DNA of 64,000 bases from Bryopsis sp. KO-2023 (taxonomy: Eukaryota; Chlorophyta; Ulvophyceae; Bryopsidales; Bryopsidaceae), in the NCBI GenBank assembly GCA_030272585.1, contig BSYQ01000003.1:7440001-7504000 (forward strand), read 5' to 3'. Positions 45,490 to 58,799 of the stretch are shown here, piece after piece (within the stretch, counting starts at the first letter, position 1; every line of letters begins with the position of its first letter). A program made the translations under genes and the position numbers. The notes beneath the pieces were generated by a model. It ran no database searches. It had not been told where the DNA came from and was given only the letters and a program-made list of their open reading frames with translations.

Positions 45490-47720
45490 GTTCCACTCAT
45501 GGGTCGATTCCTCCCCAAAATATAATTGAAAACAACGTCCAGAATTTCGACACTTGAGTATCATCCCCGATTCCCTGACAGGCAAAATAAAAATTTTCAG
45601 TTGGTGACCCATTTAAGAAAGCAAAATGTAATCAGCCCCCAGGTAGGCAAAAATCTCACCAAATCCCGATTCTTGTCGAAACAACAGTGCTCACCCTGAG
45701 TAGCCCTCCTCGCTGGACGATCAAAGTGGTTGACTCATTTTGACGGCTGGGCATCTCCAATGTGTCGATCATGATTAATCTCGAGACTCTTCAATGCGAT
45801 TTTTTACTGCCCCACAACTGCTGAATTAAAAATAAAATAAAATAATAAATGAGGAAACAAAAATCTCTCGGAAAAACAACCAAGGTGCACAAATCAATGC
45901 CCATCACTCAACAAAAAAAAGGATCTCCAGCCACTCACTGCAGTGAGTTTCCTATCAGAAGCTAAAAAAACAAAAACATATCCACTATTCTCTTTTTGAC
46001 CCCCCCTTTTCAGTCCAACATTCCATTGCTGTATTTCTCACCTGCACACTCTGGGAAAAAATGGTTTTTCGACGACCTCCACCTCTCGAGGTCGAATAAG
46101 GCACACAATTACACAGCACAACTTGAAAACTCTGGAAAAACATTCCAATTTCCCAACCCACTCGAAAAAAGTTTTTGACTTCTGGAAAAGATAATTGCAT
46201 GGTTGATTGTGGATCACCACAGTTGAGATTTGGGTAAACCTTGCGGTGACATGACTTTTGAAACGAAGCTCGCCAAACTGTATTAAGAAATTGCTTGAAG
46301 CAAAACAAATATTGGATACAATTTACCATTCTGTTGATCATTCTCGTGACTCTCTTCAAAAACAGAAACTGCGTTGATATGATTAGGTTGAATAACACAA
46401 CCCCTCTGAATTTCATCGTCTGGGCTATAATGTTGTATTGCATTGAAAAGACAAAAACTTGGCAAAAAAAGAGTTTTTTTGTGAATTTCTGTTGGAATAC
46501 GAAACAACGCGCATCACCACTCAAATTTAGTTTATTTTTCTGAACTAATTTTTTTGGCTCTTTGTTTTTTTGCTGTTCTTTTTCAGTCTCTCGCTTTTTC
46601 AATACTTTTTTCCTTTTTTTTTTAAATTCTTACACTCTTTTTCTTTTATTTTTAACTGCGCTCAACTTTTTTTTTTCCTTTCACTGCGCTTTTTTTTCCC
46701 ACTCATGGCTCGATTCCTCCCCAAAGTATAATTGAAAACAACGTCCAGAATTTCGACACTTGAGTATCATCCCCGATTCCCTGACAGGCAAAATCAAGAA
46801 TTTTCAGTTGGCGACCCATTTAAGAAAGAAAAAATGTAATCAGCCCCCAGGTAGGCAAAAATGTCACCAAATCCCGATTCTTGTCGAAACAACAGTGCTT
46901 ACCCTGAGTAGCCCTCCTTGCTGGACGATCAAAGTGGTTGACTCATTTTGACGGCTGGGCATCTCCAATGTGTTGATCATGATTAATCTCGAGACTCTTC
47001 AATGTGATTTTTTACTGCCCCACAACTGCCGAAATCAAAAAAAGAAAAAAGAAAGGAAAAATAAGAAAACAAAAGTCTCTCAGAAAAACAACCAAGGTGC
47101 ACAAATCAATTCCCCATCACTCAACAAAAGCATCTCCAGCCAGCCACTGCAGTCAGGTTTCTAGCAGAAGCTAAAACAAAAATAACATATCCACCAGTCT
47201 CTCCTTGACCCCCCTTTTTCAGTCCAACATTCCATTGCTGTATTTCTCACCTGCACTCTGGAAGAAAAATGGTTTTTCGACGACCTCCACCTCTCGAGGT
47301 CGAATAAGGCACACAATTACACAGCACAACTTGAAAACTCTGGAAAAACATTCCAATTTCCCAACCCACTCGAAACAAGTTTTTGACTTCTGGTAAAAAC
47401 ATTTGCACGGTTGATTGTGGATCACCACTTTTGAGATTTGGGTAGGTCTTGCAGTGACATGATTTTGAAACGCAGCTCGCCAAACTGCATTTAAGAAATA
47501 GCTTGAAGGAAAACAAATATTGGATACATTTTACCATCCTGTTGATCAGTCTCGTGACTCTCTTCAAAAACAAAAACTGTGTTGAATTAGGTTGAATAAC
47601 GCAGCCCCTCTGAAATTCATTGTCTGGGCTACCATGTTGCATTGCATTGAAAAAAGACAAAAACTTGACGAACAGATAGTTTTTTTGTGATCACCCCCTT
47701 GGATTTTTGTTAGAATACGA
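45490..47720. repeat. local tandem duplication of about 1.2 kb, right arm only
   Basis: Two direct copies (about 45490-46530 and 46695-47720) share landmarks such as GTCCAGAATTTCGACACTTG (45537 and 46744) and ACCTCCACCTCTCGAGGTCG (46075 and 47283). Between them, 46530-46690, lies a fragment of the pyrimidine satellite found at 48.8-49.1 kb. The left arm has this stretch once (16.6-17.6 kb). Confidence 0.85.
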
Positions 47721-48447
47721 AACAACGCGCACCATCGTAACAGGTGAGATTCCAACTCACTCATATTTTTATTTGATAAACCCATGTCCTTGCCAGCCAC
47801 ACGTTTTGACCGATAAAGTATCCCCACAATCGACTTTGATATGGGCTGCTCGAAAGATACGTCATTGAAAGTCCGGAGGGTAGTTGATTCACAACGCCGT
47901 GTTGTTAACAAACAAAATCAGTTACGTGTGCTTGGAATGAAATCAAGCTGTTTGATTGATTGAAAAAGAAGTCTAGAAAAACGTGTCTTTTTGATGCAAA
48001 ACAAAAGCCGTTGAGAAATTGAACCAGCACCTTTGAGAGAAGATACATCCTTGCATGTGTCGCATTGAGTGATTCACGTAATGAATCTGCCAGGAAAAGG
48101 CTGTTAAACTTTGAGTGTTGCTTGAAACTTGAAAGAAAAAACAAGATATGACCTTTTGAGAGAGAGTCTTTTTTTGGGACAAGTTCTGGCTCAGGCTCAG
48201 AGTTTGCAAGTCAGCTTCCTGTGGATATCAAAATCAAATATCAGATCTGGATACATCCGTATCAAAATTAATATTTTGGCACCACTGGATGATTGAAAAA
48301 TAGCACAAAAATGTACAAGAAAAAGCGTGATATTGCTTTCACCCTTACCTTGACGTCCAGATGTATCTTCACAGAATAATTCGATTGAAGCATTCCATCC
48401 CACAGACTCCACAATCTTGCTCCACTGTCCTTTCAAAAAAAGATTCA
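45497..48447 (-). pseudogene. right copy of the unrecognised gene of 15.9-17.6 kb, duplicated and broken
   Basis: The exon near 48420-48345 lacks 13 bp within the ELFCED region, which shifts the frame. The exon corresponding to 17290-17420 occurs twice here (about 45690-45800 and 46880-47000), both with an extra base or stop after GDAQPS. The middle part is also present twice because of the local duplication. The left copy remains open at these places, so the right arm has lost the gene. Confidence 0.5.
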
Positions 48448-48829
48448 AAGCGAACTCTCTAAAGATTTTTCCCTTTTTTTATCCATGGATATTTTCTCTT
48501 TCTTTTATTCTTGTCTCTTAGTTTTTTTGCCCTTGCCCTACGTTCTTTTTTTTTTTCTTCTTCTCCCTCCCCCTCCCCCTCCCCCTCTTTTCCTGTATGC
48601 AGTGACCATTCTTTAACATCATTTTCCTTTTTTTTTTCTGTTCACACTTTTTTTTTTTAACCCCTGAATCCCATGTTCCTACAGGCAATATTGTACAAAA
48701 CTGTACAGTCTCAATATACAAGATCGGGGTCCAACAGTAAGAAAAATGCCCCTCATTCACCACAATATCCCAGCAATTATTCTGGAGTTTGAAACATATA
48801 GCCCCATAACTCCTATCACTGTTGCCTCT

Positions 48830-50330
48830 TTTTTTCTCAATATATATTTTTTATTCTGGACTAATTTATTCGGCTGTTTGCTATTCTTTTTCAGTCTGTA
48901 GCTTTTTCAATACTCTCTTCCTTCTTTTTTATTTCTTACACACTTTTTTCTTTTATTTTAACTGCACTGAACTTTTTTTTTTTCCTTTCACATCACTTCT
49001 TTTTTTTTTCCACTCCTTATTTTGTCTCTTATTTTTTACTGTTCTTTTTCCACTTTTTCTTAATTTCTTTCTCTGAACCTCCTTTTTCTAACACTCTTTT
49101 CCTCTTTTTTTTAATCTTCTTCGCTTGTTGCTCTTTAGGTTTTTTTCGCCTATTGTTTTTTGGTTTGCCTATTGTTCTTTTTCTTCTCCTACTCGCTCTT
49201 TTTTTTCTCACATAACCTTTCTTTTTGTTCTTTTTCTTCTCCTACTCGCTCTTTTTTTTCTGACATAACCTTTCTCTTTTTTTCCCTAGTGCTCTTTTTT
49301 CTTTCCATTGTTCTTTTTTTTTATCTATCGCTATTTTTTACCAACACATGAATCCCCTCTTCTTCCGGACAATACTATACAAAAACAATGTACAGCAATA
49401 ATGAACAAAATATACAGCATTATACAATACGACTGTACAAGAATATTGTACAATGATAATGTACAAGGAGGAAAAAACCGCCCTCAGCCCCCTTCCTGAA
49501 TTTTTGTCTCTGTGTATGCTCAGCCATGGTGATTGTCAGCCCTTTATCATACTCCCCATCCGCTTGATTAACAAACCCTTTGTTTCTTTTTTCCCTATTG
49601 CTCTTTTTTTTTCCTCTCAATCTTTTTCTTCTTCGTTGTCTATTCTTCTTTTTTTCTGCATATCGCTTTTTTTTCATGTAACCATTTCTTTTTTTTTTTT
49701 TGCCTATTGCTTCTTTTTCTGTCCATTAACCTTTTTCTTCTATTTTTCTTTTCATAAACATATCGCTCTTCAATTTCACTTGAATTTTTTCTTTTTTTTG
49801 CTTAGCGCTCTTTTTTCTTTCCATTGTTCTTTTTTTTTAATCTATCGCTCTTTTTTTCTATCTACAGTTCTTTTCTTTTGCCTATTGCTCCTTTTTTCTG
49901 TCTATTGTTTTTATTTATCAATTGTTCTTTTTTTTAATCTATTACCCTTTCGCATTTTTTTTATTCACTAGCCCCTCTTCTTCCGAACAATACTGTACAA
50001 AAACAATGTACAGCAAGAATGTACAAAATATATAACATTATACAATACTACTGTACAAGAATAATGTACAGCAATAGTATACAAGGAAGAATACTACTGT
50101 ACAGGAATAATGTACAGTAATAATGTACAAGGAAGAATGTCACTGTACAAGAATATTGTACAGCAATATTGTACAAGGAAGAACAAAAACGCCCTTAGCC
50201 CCTTCCCGAATTTTTGTCTCTGTGCATGCTCAGCCATGGTGATTGTCAGCCCTCTATCATACTCCCCATTCACTTGATCAACAGCCCCCCAAAAGCAAGC
50301 TCTGGATGCCACCAAAACGTAGCCAACAGG
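48830..50330 (-). repeat. composite satellite, right arm
   Basis: Reverse complement of 14035-15475. Pyrimidine arrays at 48830-49340 and 49580-49960, TGTACA arrays at 49366-49468 and 49988-50176, and the two cores containing GCTCAGCCATGGTGATTGTC. Confidence 0.85.
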
Positions 50331-50410
50331 GCTGAATGATATGGAATATGCCTCCAATATAGAGCACCCAGCCAACAGCAAAAATCCATGCCCCTCTCCA
50401 ACTGCCACCC

Positions 50411-50716
50411 TCAAATCCATCTGTCATCTCCTTTTGTCAGCCCATCACCTAGCTCTTGCTCTCCAATTTCCAGTTCACTGGGAAGCGATTTTGATTTTGC
50501 CACAGATAATCTCCCGAATTCTTTTGCTGGCCCAAAATTCCCCATCGATTTTTCCCCAAGATATTCATCATGTGTTGCTGTAGAGTCAGAGCCATCGCCA
50601 GAAACTGATATCCGAAAGTTTTCTCTTCGACCAAGGGTTTTTCCAGCATCTCCATCCACAAGATTTCCCCCTGCAGATTTTTTGATAACCTGGTCTGCCC
50701 CCTCTTCAGCGCTGAA
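50411..50716 (-). CDS. conserved terminal exon of unknown protein, right copy
   Basis: Counterpart of 13606-13915 with a single residue change. The stop codon lies at 50411-50413. Function unknown. Confidence 0.38.
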   Translation of the reverse strand, partial: FSAEEGADQVIKKSAGGNLVDGDAGKTLGRRENFRISVSGDGSDSTATHDEYLGEKSMGNFGPAKEFGRLSVAKSKSLPSELEIGEQELGDGLTKGDDRWI

Positions 50717-50787
50717 CCTTAGGTGACTAATTTTTCCAGGGCAGTGATCTCCTTTTTTTTTTAATTCTTCAGGACCTCATCTGATCT

Positions 50788-53700
50788 TCAGAGTTCGCTC
50801 GTGGATGCAGCTTCAGCAGACTTTGCACATGCAGTACAGCTGCTTTCCTCAAACTTCGTGGGGGGCAGAAAAACCATGTGCAGCTGAAATGAAAAGAAAA
50901 AAAAGTCGATTGATATACATGCAGAATTTTCATGTTGGACCAAGCATTTCTTTCACAAACCAATCCGAATTCATGCAAAGAACAACAAACGTGAAAGGGA
51001 GAATAATAATTGACTTACCAAAATTGGCAAACTCGACCGCGGTGCCCCCACGCCTCGCCTTCACCCCCCCTCCACTCCACCCAAGCCCAACCCCCTCTCA
51101 CCCCGCCCAGACCCAACTCTCCCCTACCCCACCCAAGCCCCATTCCCCCCCAACTCCCACCCTACCCCAGCACCCACCTCGCTCCACCTCGACCCCGACC
51201 CAACCCAACCCCTCCCAGCAGCTCCCCCCCCGCACCACCCCACCCCGTTCCAGCCGATCCGACACCGCCGCTCTTCCTCGGCCAAGCCCCAGCAGCTGCC
51301 GCACCACCGCCCTCCTCCGCTCCTTCGTGTGGGGGAAAGGGGGGGAGGGGAAGCCCCCCAGCCCTGACCCCCACACCTGCGACACAAACTATTTTCCTTT
51401 CAGATCATTGTTATTAAAAAAAAAAAAGGCATCATCATCAGAAAATTTGAATGCATAAAAAAAATAAAAAACTACACCATTCACCAAGAAAAGTAAAACA
51501 CAAGAATAGACATGTTCCATTTTGAAAAAAAATATATATAGAGGAAAAAACTGTGAGTCTTAAATTCAAGGGGAAAAAAAAGGTTGGCTTAAGAAAATTG
51601 AGTTTCAATCAAAGGGAAAAAACAGAGTTGGCTTGGTGTGTTCTAATATGAAACAGACATTCACTGAAAAAAAAGTTGAGAAAAGTTATTACAAAAAAAA
51701 GTCATTTTGAAAGCCAACAAAAAAAAGGTTTTCATTTTGGGGGGGATTTGAGGAGAAAAATCCAGCAGTTTTGAATACATACCATTTTAGCCGACTCCGG
51801 GAAGTTTTGCTGCAGCGGTGCTTGTGCAGCAGTGCTGGTGGCGAGGCTTGGAGGAAGAGGGGGTGTGCGGATCAGGGGAAGGTGGCAGCGTGGAGGAGGG
51901 GTCCGAGACTGGACTGGGGGGGAAGGGAAGGGAAGGGGAAGAGGCAGAGGAGGCAGGGCTGAAGCAAGGCAGAAGCAGGAGAAGAACGAGACGAGGGCGA
52001 AGCAGAGAAGAGCCGGGAATGGACAGAGGAGAGGAAGGCCAGACAAGGATGGAGGGAGGGAAAGTGAAGACGAGACGCAGAGGCGAGAAACTTCTGCAAA
52101 AAAATCAAACTTCACATTGAAATTCACTAATGAAATTACCACATGCAATTTTGTCAAATCTTGTTGACCAAAGCAAAAAGATAGAAATGCATGCAACACA
52201 AAAGGGCTGAAAATATAATTCTGCATAACCAAAATGTGCCACAACATCTTCTGTTTGTTTGTTTTCGTTGATTCTAAATAGTTCACCTGAAATGGAAAAA
52301 AAAAACAAGGCTTCGGGATGCCTTTTCACACTCTTCGGGACGTTCTGTGCTTCTTGGTGCAGTTTGGGTTCCTTCTTTCTTTTCATCTCTGAAAGGGTCA
52401 TTATGTCTTCAACAGCTCTTGGAAAAACATCCAATGCACCCAGCAGTTGTATACCAATCTGCAAGAGAAAAAAGAAAACAGCGCACAAACTCAGAAAAAC
52501 AAAACAAATCATGTACAAACAATTCATCCAGCATCATCGATTCGATTCAAAATTTCAAAATTTACCCCCCAAACCCTTCTTTTTCTATGTGATTGTAGCA
52601 AACAATATCATTCAGATGGACGTATAGAACACAATACAGATATTTGCCTGCAAGATGATCATCTTTCACACAATTGCCGCAAACACATGCAACTAAAACT
52701 TTTCTGTGGCTGTGTTTCTGGAGGTTTGAATGTTGGCCTTTATCTCAAAACTAAAATCACTTGTAAGGCTGCAACGTTTTCTTACCGTGTTAAGACGTCC
52801 AGAGCTGAGCACAACCCAACAGGTTTTCGCATCAGAAAACCCCATTGCAGGGAAAACATCCCTCAAGTCCCCATTGAGAATGGGGAGGTAGCTAGCAAAC
52901 GAGAGATCCCATCGCTCCTAAAATCCAGGACTTTGATTTTCCTGCGCCTTCACTCTCATGAAGGATCCCTTCAGAATGGAAAAGAAAAGCACATTTTATG
53001 GGTTGTAATACCATTATCAAAAAAAAAAGTCGCAAAGTAGACCTATCGTATGCCTTATGCGTTACAATAATAGCATTGTGTGAATGGTCATCATAGCTAT
53101 TATTATTCCCCTATTCTCCAAAGTGATGGATCTCTGAAACTGGAGATTATAAACTAAACTTTCCCTGATTTGGCATCTGTGGCTGGCATTTTCCTTTTTC
53201 ATATTTCCCTTTCAAATCGCAGTGTCTCTGAAACATAGAAAGAAAAAATCCTACACAGAGCACTGCATACTGACCTTCATGCTGAATAGAGCATCCCCAG
53301 TTGCAGATGTCTTTGCTGTTGATGGGCGATTGGGATTTTTTTTTTTTCTGGAGGACATCCAAGAAAACATCTACTGCATCCTATAGTAACCAACAAATGC
53401 TCAATTTAAGCACCACCCACAATGTTCAATAGACTTCAACACGCCTTGAAAGCACCCAAAATGAAACTCTCCATTTGACGCAATTATACTCTCGGAGAAA
53501 ATTTACCTCACGTATGTATTCGGTGATTCTCTTGCACACCCATCTGTGCTTTCTGTTTAACAACTGGGTCCATTCAAACTCTGTATCGGGATTTGCTAGC
53601 AGTTTGTTGGGTGGCTGCTTGATCGGTGGAATCGCTAGGTACTCCAGCAGTGGAACACAAATCCACCAATACCCAGAAAAGCGCAAATTTGCTGCCCTTG

Positions 53701-54550
53701 GAATGTGGTTCAGTCTCTGGGCCTACAAGACATCACCGCCAAAAATTCCACGGTCAGGGAAAAACAAAGTCCGGAACATACCACATTTCACCAGGTTCAT
53801 TCATCCTGACATCAATTACGTTCTTATTGACATTCAGCATCCAAGAATCGCTAGAGACGGCACACATATTTACTGAGTGGGAAAAAGAAACATTTCAGGA
53901 TCTCCTCTGAAAAGCAACGACAGACAAAACAACCCAATGCTATGAGATTTCACCTGGTCTGTGGCCAGCAGTCCCGGTAAGACCTTATGACCTTAAGACC
54001 TCGACATAACCATCCCGGCACCCCCATGCCCACTATTCTTAGATGGGAATCCAACAAAAGATCCTTGTGTCATGTCTGCCTGAAAGTGCTCTCCTGCTTT
54101 TTCCCCATAACACAGCCAAGGGTTCTGTGTCTGGACCCAATTCCAAAGCTTTTCTCGCATAGAAAGCAAGAGATTATCATCTTTAAGTGCTGGGAACTAT
54201 CTGAAAAATGATAGTACAAAACATACAACCCAAATCAGAGAAAATGAAATGGCAAGGTATGGAACATGTTGATGCCTTACACAAAAACTTGCCTGATATT
54301 TTTTCATTCCTGTCATTAACAATCAACAATCTTTGATTTTACATGCCAAACTGTAGGTTCTTGAAAACGTTTTTTACCTGAAGGAGTGTTCTGATATCGA
54401 CGGTTTGCTGGGCCAAAATGAGTGATTTAACAATAGGGTTTCCACCAAGTGAGCACATCTGTCAGACCAGGCCTCCGGAAGGCATCCCAATGCATCCAGC
54501 CCAGATTCTAGTTGTTTCAATTGATCGATGAATTCTAGTGGTAGCCACTC
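50788..54550 (-). CDS. unrecognised multi-exon gene, right copy
   Basis: Counterpart of 9781-13538. The first recognised exon starts at 54550 (EWLPLEFIDQLKQLE), and the last ends with STSEL and a stop at 50788-50790. Here the exon with LLGALDVFPRAVED continues in frame as MKRKKEPKLHQEAQ and on to VPKSVKRHPEA, whereas the left copy lacks four bases. The exon with RKHRWVCKRITEYIRE has two residues more than the left copy. If either copy is active, this one is the better candidate. Confidence 0.42.
51060..51250 (-). repeat. G-rich minisatellite, right arm (C-rich on + strand)
   Basis: Same tract as 13085-13275 on the other strand, with few differences. Confidence 0.8.
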
Positions 54551-55077
54551 CTGTAAGCAAGTCACACTATGATTCAACAAAAAAAATGGCTACTCGAGGG
54601 GGGGGGGGATGAACATACTATGTTGCTGCTTCCTGCATTTATTCCAGAATATGAATGTGCGATGCTAAATAAGCATGATTATATCAGTCAAAAACTGAAT
54701 TTTAGCTCTTCAGCACACGTTTCCACCCTAAGTATATATATTGTCAGAACTAAAAGAGTCACAAGTTATAAATAAATTGAAAAGAATACCAGAGCTCATT
54801 GGGCGTGTCCAAACAAACTTCCGAATTCCTGGAAACCCAGATATTGATGGATTTCTCGACCAGCCAGAAGGTGGCGTCTGTCAGACTCGATTGAATCTAT
54901 GTCTTCCACCAAGTTCAAGGGGGCACCCAAGAGAAATCGAAACATACAAACTTGTCGTTGCAGTCACCTGCTAAAAAAGAAAAAAAAAGCCAAATGAGTA
55001 TCACACACCACATGCATGCTCTCTTCCTTCTACTATTCTTCGATTCCCCTCACTTTTTCTGCATTTCCAGAAATCAT

Positions 55078-57973
55078 TTACATAGACGGCAGGGACTGTG
55101 TTGATGTTAAGACTTGTTGGACAATTGCACCAGATTCACCAGTCACAAACAACACACCTCCTTTATTGTGGGGCCCCGCAATTAGCACACTCTGAAGGGC
55201 TTTGGTCAATCCATTCCAAGGCGCCCTGAAACCTTCATTTTTTCTGGTCACGATGAGGTTTGACAGAGTCGTTTGCATTCTGCCCTCTGTTTCCCTGTCA
55301 GGCATGCCAGCCAATCTGGCCAGCTCCGTTGTCAATATTGGCAATTTCATCTGGGGGTCCGACAGCACCATGTAGAGCCGTTCTTTGGCTTCGGTGACCT
55401 TTTCGGGGGGCATCGGTGGACCTCCCTTGGAGGCATTCTCTTGCAGGATCAGCATCATCACCAACCTTTGCAATATTTCTTAAGCTCTGTGGAGATGCTT
55501 TCCATCAAGCTGAAGCGTCTCGGGAATATTCTCTGGCAAGGCAGGGGTGTCTAACCCAATCCTCACAGCACATTGCCACCCATCAACCCCGACTGACGTA
55601 ACCAGAGCCGTATCCCCCCAATCATTTCTTTGTTGCGAATCGGGAGCACTCCCACCGCTGGACTGAACCTCAGATCGAATGGCAGTTCGCAAGCGCTGCG
55701 ATTAACGTTGACTGTCCCCATCCCCCTCCAAAACTTCCCTGAGCATGGAATGACGTCATGTTGGATCGATGAGGCCTCCCTCAGCCAAGCTCAGCCTGGC
55801 ATTCGCACTGTCTATCCAAAGGACCTTCAGCTGAGCAAAGATCAGCCGCATTGCTTTGATCACAGCTTTGGCGAGCTCTTCCTTTTATTCATCCCCTTCT
55901 TTACCCAGCATCTCTATGCTCTCCATGCGAACCTATGGCTTCATGATATCGCATGGCTTTCTCATCCTGGATGGGGGATTCTGGACGAGTTGCAAAAGAC
56001 CATTTGTTCAGATCAGATCAGATGTGTTGCCCCCCAGCACATCTGACGCAGATCCAGAAAGAAGCCGAACAAGCTCTGATTTCTGACAAACCTGATGGTT
56101 GCACAACACACAATGATATCACCTCACGGCCCCTTCAACACGCTATCCATAAGAACTGACAGAATTGATCATTGGACTACACACACACACACACAAGGAT
56201 TCTCCTAGCCTCACCGCTGCGACTTCTTCCATTTTTGGGCTGCACCTCGGCCAAATCCCATCTAATCTCAGCCAACGTGTTCAAAAGCTGATCTCCAGCT
56301 CCCTCCGCCTGCGAAGCCAGTTGCCACTTCATTGAATCCCAGAAAGCTTCTCGGTGAGCTTTCCTTTAGCTCATTCCCAACTTTTGCAACTGACAGCCCA
56401 GAGGCATCCAAATGAAGCGAAGCCACGGCTTCATCTTGGATTCCAGTCGCCACATCCCAATCTTCTTCAGCATCGTCCATGGGGAATCTCCATCTAAGAT
56501 CATAAAGCAGCTCCCAGACAAGAGCCTTATTTCCGTAGCTTCGTAGCTCCCCAGGCGATGGCCGGACATTCGGATTGCGGGGGGTGTCACCCCCTCGGGC
56601 CTATGTGGTGATTGAGACCTGTTCGAGCTGTCCGATTCGCCGTCCTCATTGTCGCCGAGGAAGACCTCGTTCCGAACTTTTTCTGCCAAGGTGGCGTCCA
56701 TTTTTGGGACTCCAGAATCCCCCGTCAGTCTTTGAATCCTCTCGCTCCGGAGCTTGTCATCGTGGGCGACTTGCTGAATCACGTCTTGGAGGTCGAAGTT
56801 TCTCTGAACCCTCGGCGCTTCCAGCTCAGTGCCCATGCGAACGAGTTCGGATGCCAATCCTGCAGCGTCCTGGGATTTCCAGGGTACAAATTGCGTCAGC
56901 TAGGATACCCGCAAGGCATCGAACTGGACAAGAGCTTCACCCACAGTGCGGAACTCCCCGATATGAGCATAACTGCATGGACAGTGGCATGTCAGAACCT
57001 TCTTCAACCAATCCTCAACAAGCTCTGTTGCAAAACGACGCTCATTGGATTGAAAGGCAAACCCACCTAAACGATTGCAATCAGTGGTAAAGCTGCCAGG
57101 GCTTTCGTTTCCGCTGCTGTACCCAGGCATCAAACCCCCCACTCGTGATCTTCTTGATGATTTTTTTCGAACATGGAAATCATATCCTTGGCGGCCACAG
57201 ACAAATGTGCTCCCCGCGGAGATGATCATGTGCGCACACAGGAACACCCTGACTGGGTATCTTTCAAGGGTGCTCTTTTTGGCTGCATTTGGAAACAGCC
57301 AAGGCAGCAGGGCTGTGCACCCATGGGCTCCTCCGGCTGTCATTGTCAGACGGGTTCCCAGCCTCCCTTGCAATTTCTACACATACAAATGCGCAATTTA
57401 CCTCCAAGTCATAAAGGTTTCACCAAATTCTGAGATTTTGCGGTGCAACTGTCCTCAACCAACAAGCCAACATTAAAGTTGTGAATGAAAACTCAAACTT
57501 GGGGGGGGGGGTCTATAGCTTAGCTAAACTTGTCTTACTTCGGCCTATTCATTCAAAAGGACCGAGAATTCTCGGTGGACCTCTTCCACTCGAAAGAAAC
57601 CAGCCCATTAGGCTTGCTCAATTCTCATTGCAACATCCCCAACAATCCCCAATCTTTCCTAAATTTATAAGTCATTGACACCATTTGCTTCCCCCAATCC
57701 GGAAATGAAAGCAGTTTTTTTTTCTGATTCTTACCCTTGCTACACTCACCGTACCCTGATATTGCAGCCTGGATACAAAAAGGAGTCTTCCACACGGATC
57801 TCGCAGCAGTGGGGCCCCCCACCATGACCGCTGGTTGCAATACCTTGAGAAATAAAGGAACTGGCCAATTCACACGTGTGTCGTGCAGTTTCCATCACGG
57901 ATAGTTCTCCAAAACTGTTGCACCCTTGGCTTCTGAGCTTTTCCATCATGGCAGCTTGCCGCTTCTTCAAAAA
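55078..57973 (-). pseudogene. TCP11-family gene, right copy, decayed
   Basis: Counterpart of 6501-9251. Intact here: the IPETLQLD exon with a full upstream frame (RSEVQSSGGSAPDSQQRNDW), and the last exon, identical in translation. Broken here: 14 bp missing near 56362 between AGGA repeats, which shifts the frame just before AFWD; a TAG after the FDAL segment near 56910; and loss of the HPEVVF core near 57215. Near 57920 two deletions of 8 and 7 bp together restore the frame (KLRSQGCNSFGELSVME). Both arms therefore carry mostly different lesions in the same gene. Confidence 0.6.
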
Positions 57974-58216
57974 TTGAGTTTCTGATTTCTGATGGTCAGT
58001 AAACGAAGTCAGGAAATCAATTCAATATGTCCAGACATGCACAAATATTGGTGGATGCACCCCCATGGTTTTAATTGCAGATGCATAAATTGTTTCCCTG
58101 GGTGTATATTTTCTATGTTTTTTTTGGGGGGGGGGTGGGGGGGCCTTTCTGGGAAGGGACTTGTTTATGGAAGAGCAGCAAGTGAAAATGACACAAGGCT
58201 GCAAATCTTCTGACAT

Positions 58217-58594
58217 CTAATGATGCACACCTCTCTCCTTTAGTCCGCTGCAGTCTGAAGCTTGCTCTCCAAAACTCGTCTTTTTTATATTTTGGAGTAG
58301 CGCTCTTCGTTCAGCTGAACGTTCGGCTCCTATGTTCGTCTGCAGACGCCGCATCTTCCCGATGTGTTTCGCATGGCGGACCTTGCTTCCAGCTTTAGCT
58401 TGATCGTAAACTTGAGGACGAACATAGGAGTCGTTTGCCGTGTGAGTCCTTGGCAGAGAAACAACACGGATCCCCTCTGTTGTTACGCATCCTCCCCGAT
58501 CCTGGGTCACCCCGCAAGACGAACCGGAACATCTGCACGCATCGTCTACGATCCATTCATCAATAGGCTCCCATCCAGCCTTGGTTGTCATCAT
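58217..58594 (-). CDS. hypothetical 125-residue frame, right copy
   Basis: Starts MMTTKAGWEPIDEWIVDDAC and is open to a stop at 58217. The left copy has a TGA at codon 8. It lies upstream of, and on the same strand as, the TCP11-like copy and could be its first exon. No family recognised. Confidence 0.35.
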   Translation of the reverse strand: MMTTKAGWEPIDEWIVDDACRCSGSSCGVTQDRGGCVTTEGIRVVSLPRTHTANDSYVRPQVYDQAKAGSKVRHAKHIGKMRRLQTNIGAERSAERRALLQNIKKTSFGEQASDCSGLKERGVHH

Positions 58595-58799
58595 ACGCCC
58601 TAACCAGCCGGTTTCGTCGCTGGAATTCGTCTTAGACTTGTCACTGGATTACGGCCGGTCTTCGGGAAGTGTCCTTTCTCGTCTGGCACCCTTTCTAACT
58701 TTTGCCAGCCACAGATCGCTTGTAAGACACGGGAGTGGTATAAGACAATGGAACTTTACAAAGAACACCGAGTCCACCACCACACTACTCTTGTAGTGC

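Larger units (their letters stand above)
41850..58720 (-). repeat. right arm of the giant inverted duplication
   Basis: Reverse complement of 5083-21275. It is longer than the left arm mainly because of a local tandem duplication near 45.5-47.7 kb, while it lacks the 682 bp hAT-like element. Its outer end coincides to the base with the end of an LTR at 58721, so the arm is probably cut there by the retrotransposon and may resume beyond the window. Confidence 0.92.

Noticed and set aside
5083..58720. The mirror arrangement could be an assembly artefact
   Set aside because: The arms differ by a transposon with its empty site, a local duplication and many separate indels and substitutions, which a duplicated contig would not show. 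Haplotype mis-joining remains a minor caveat.
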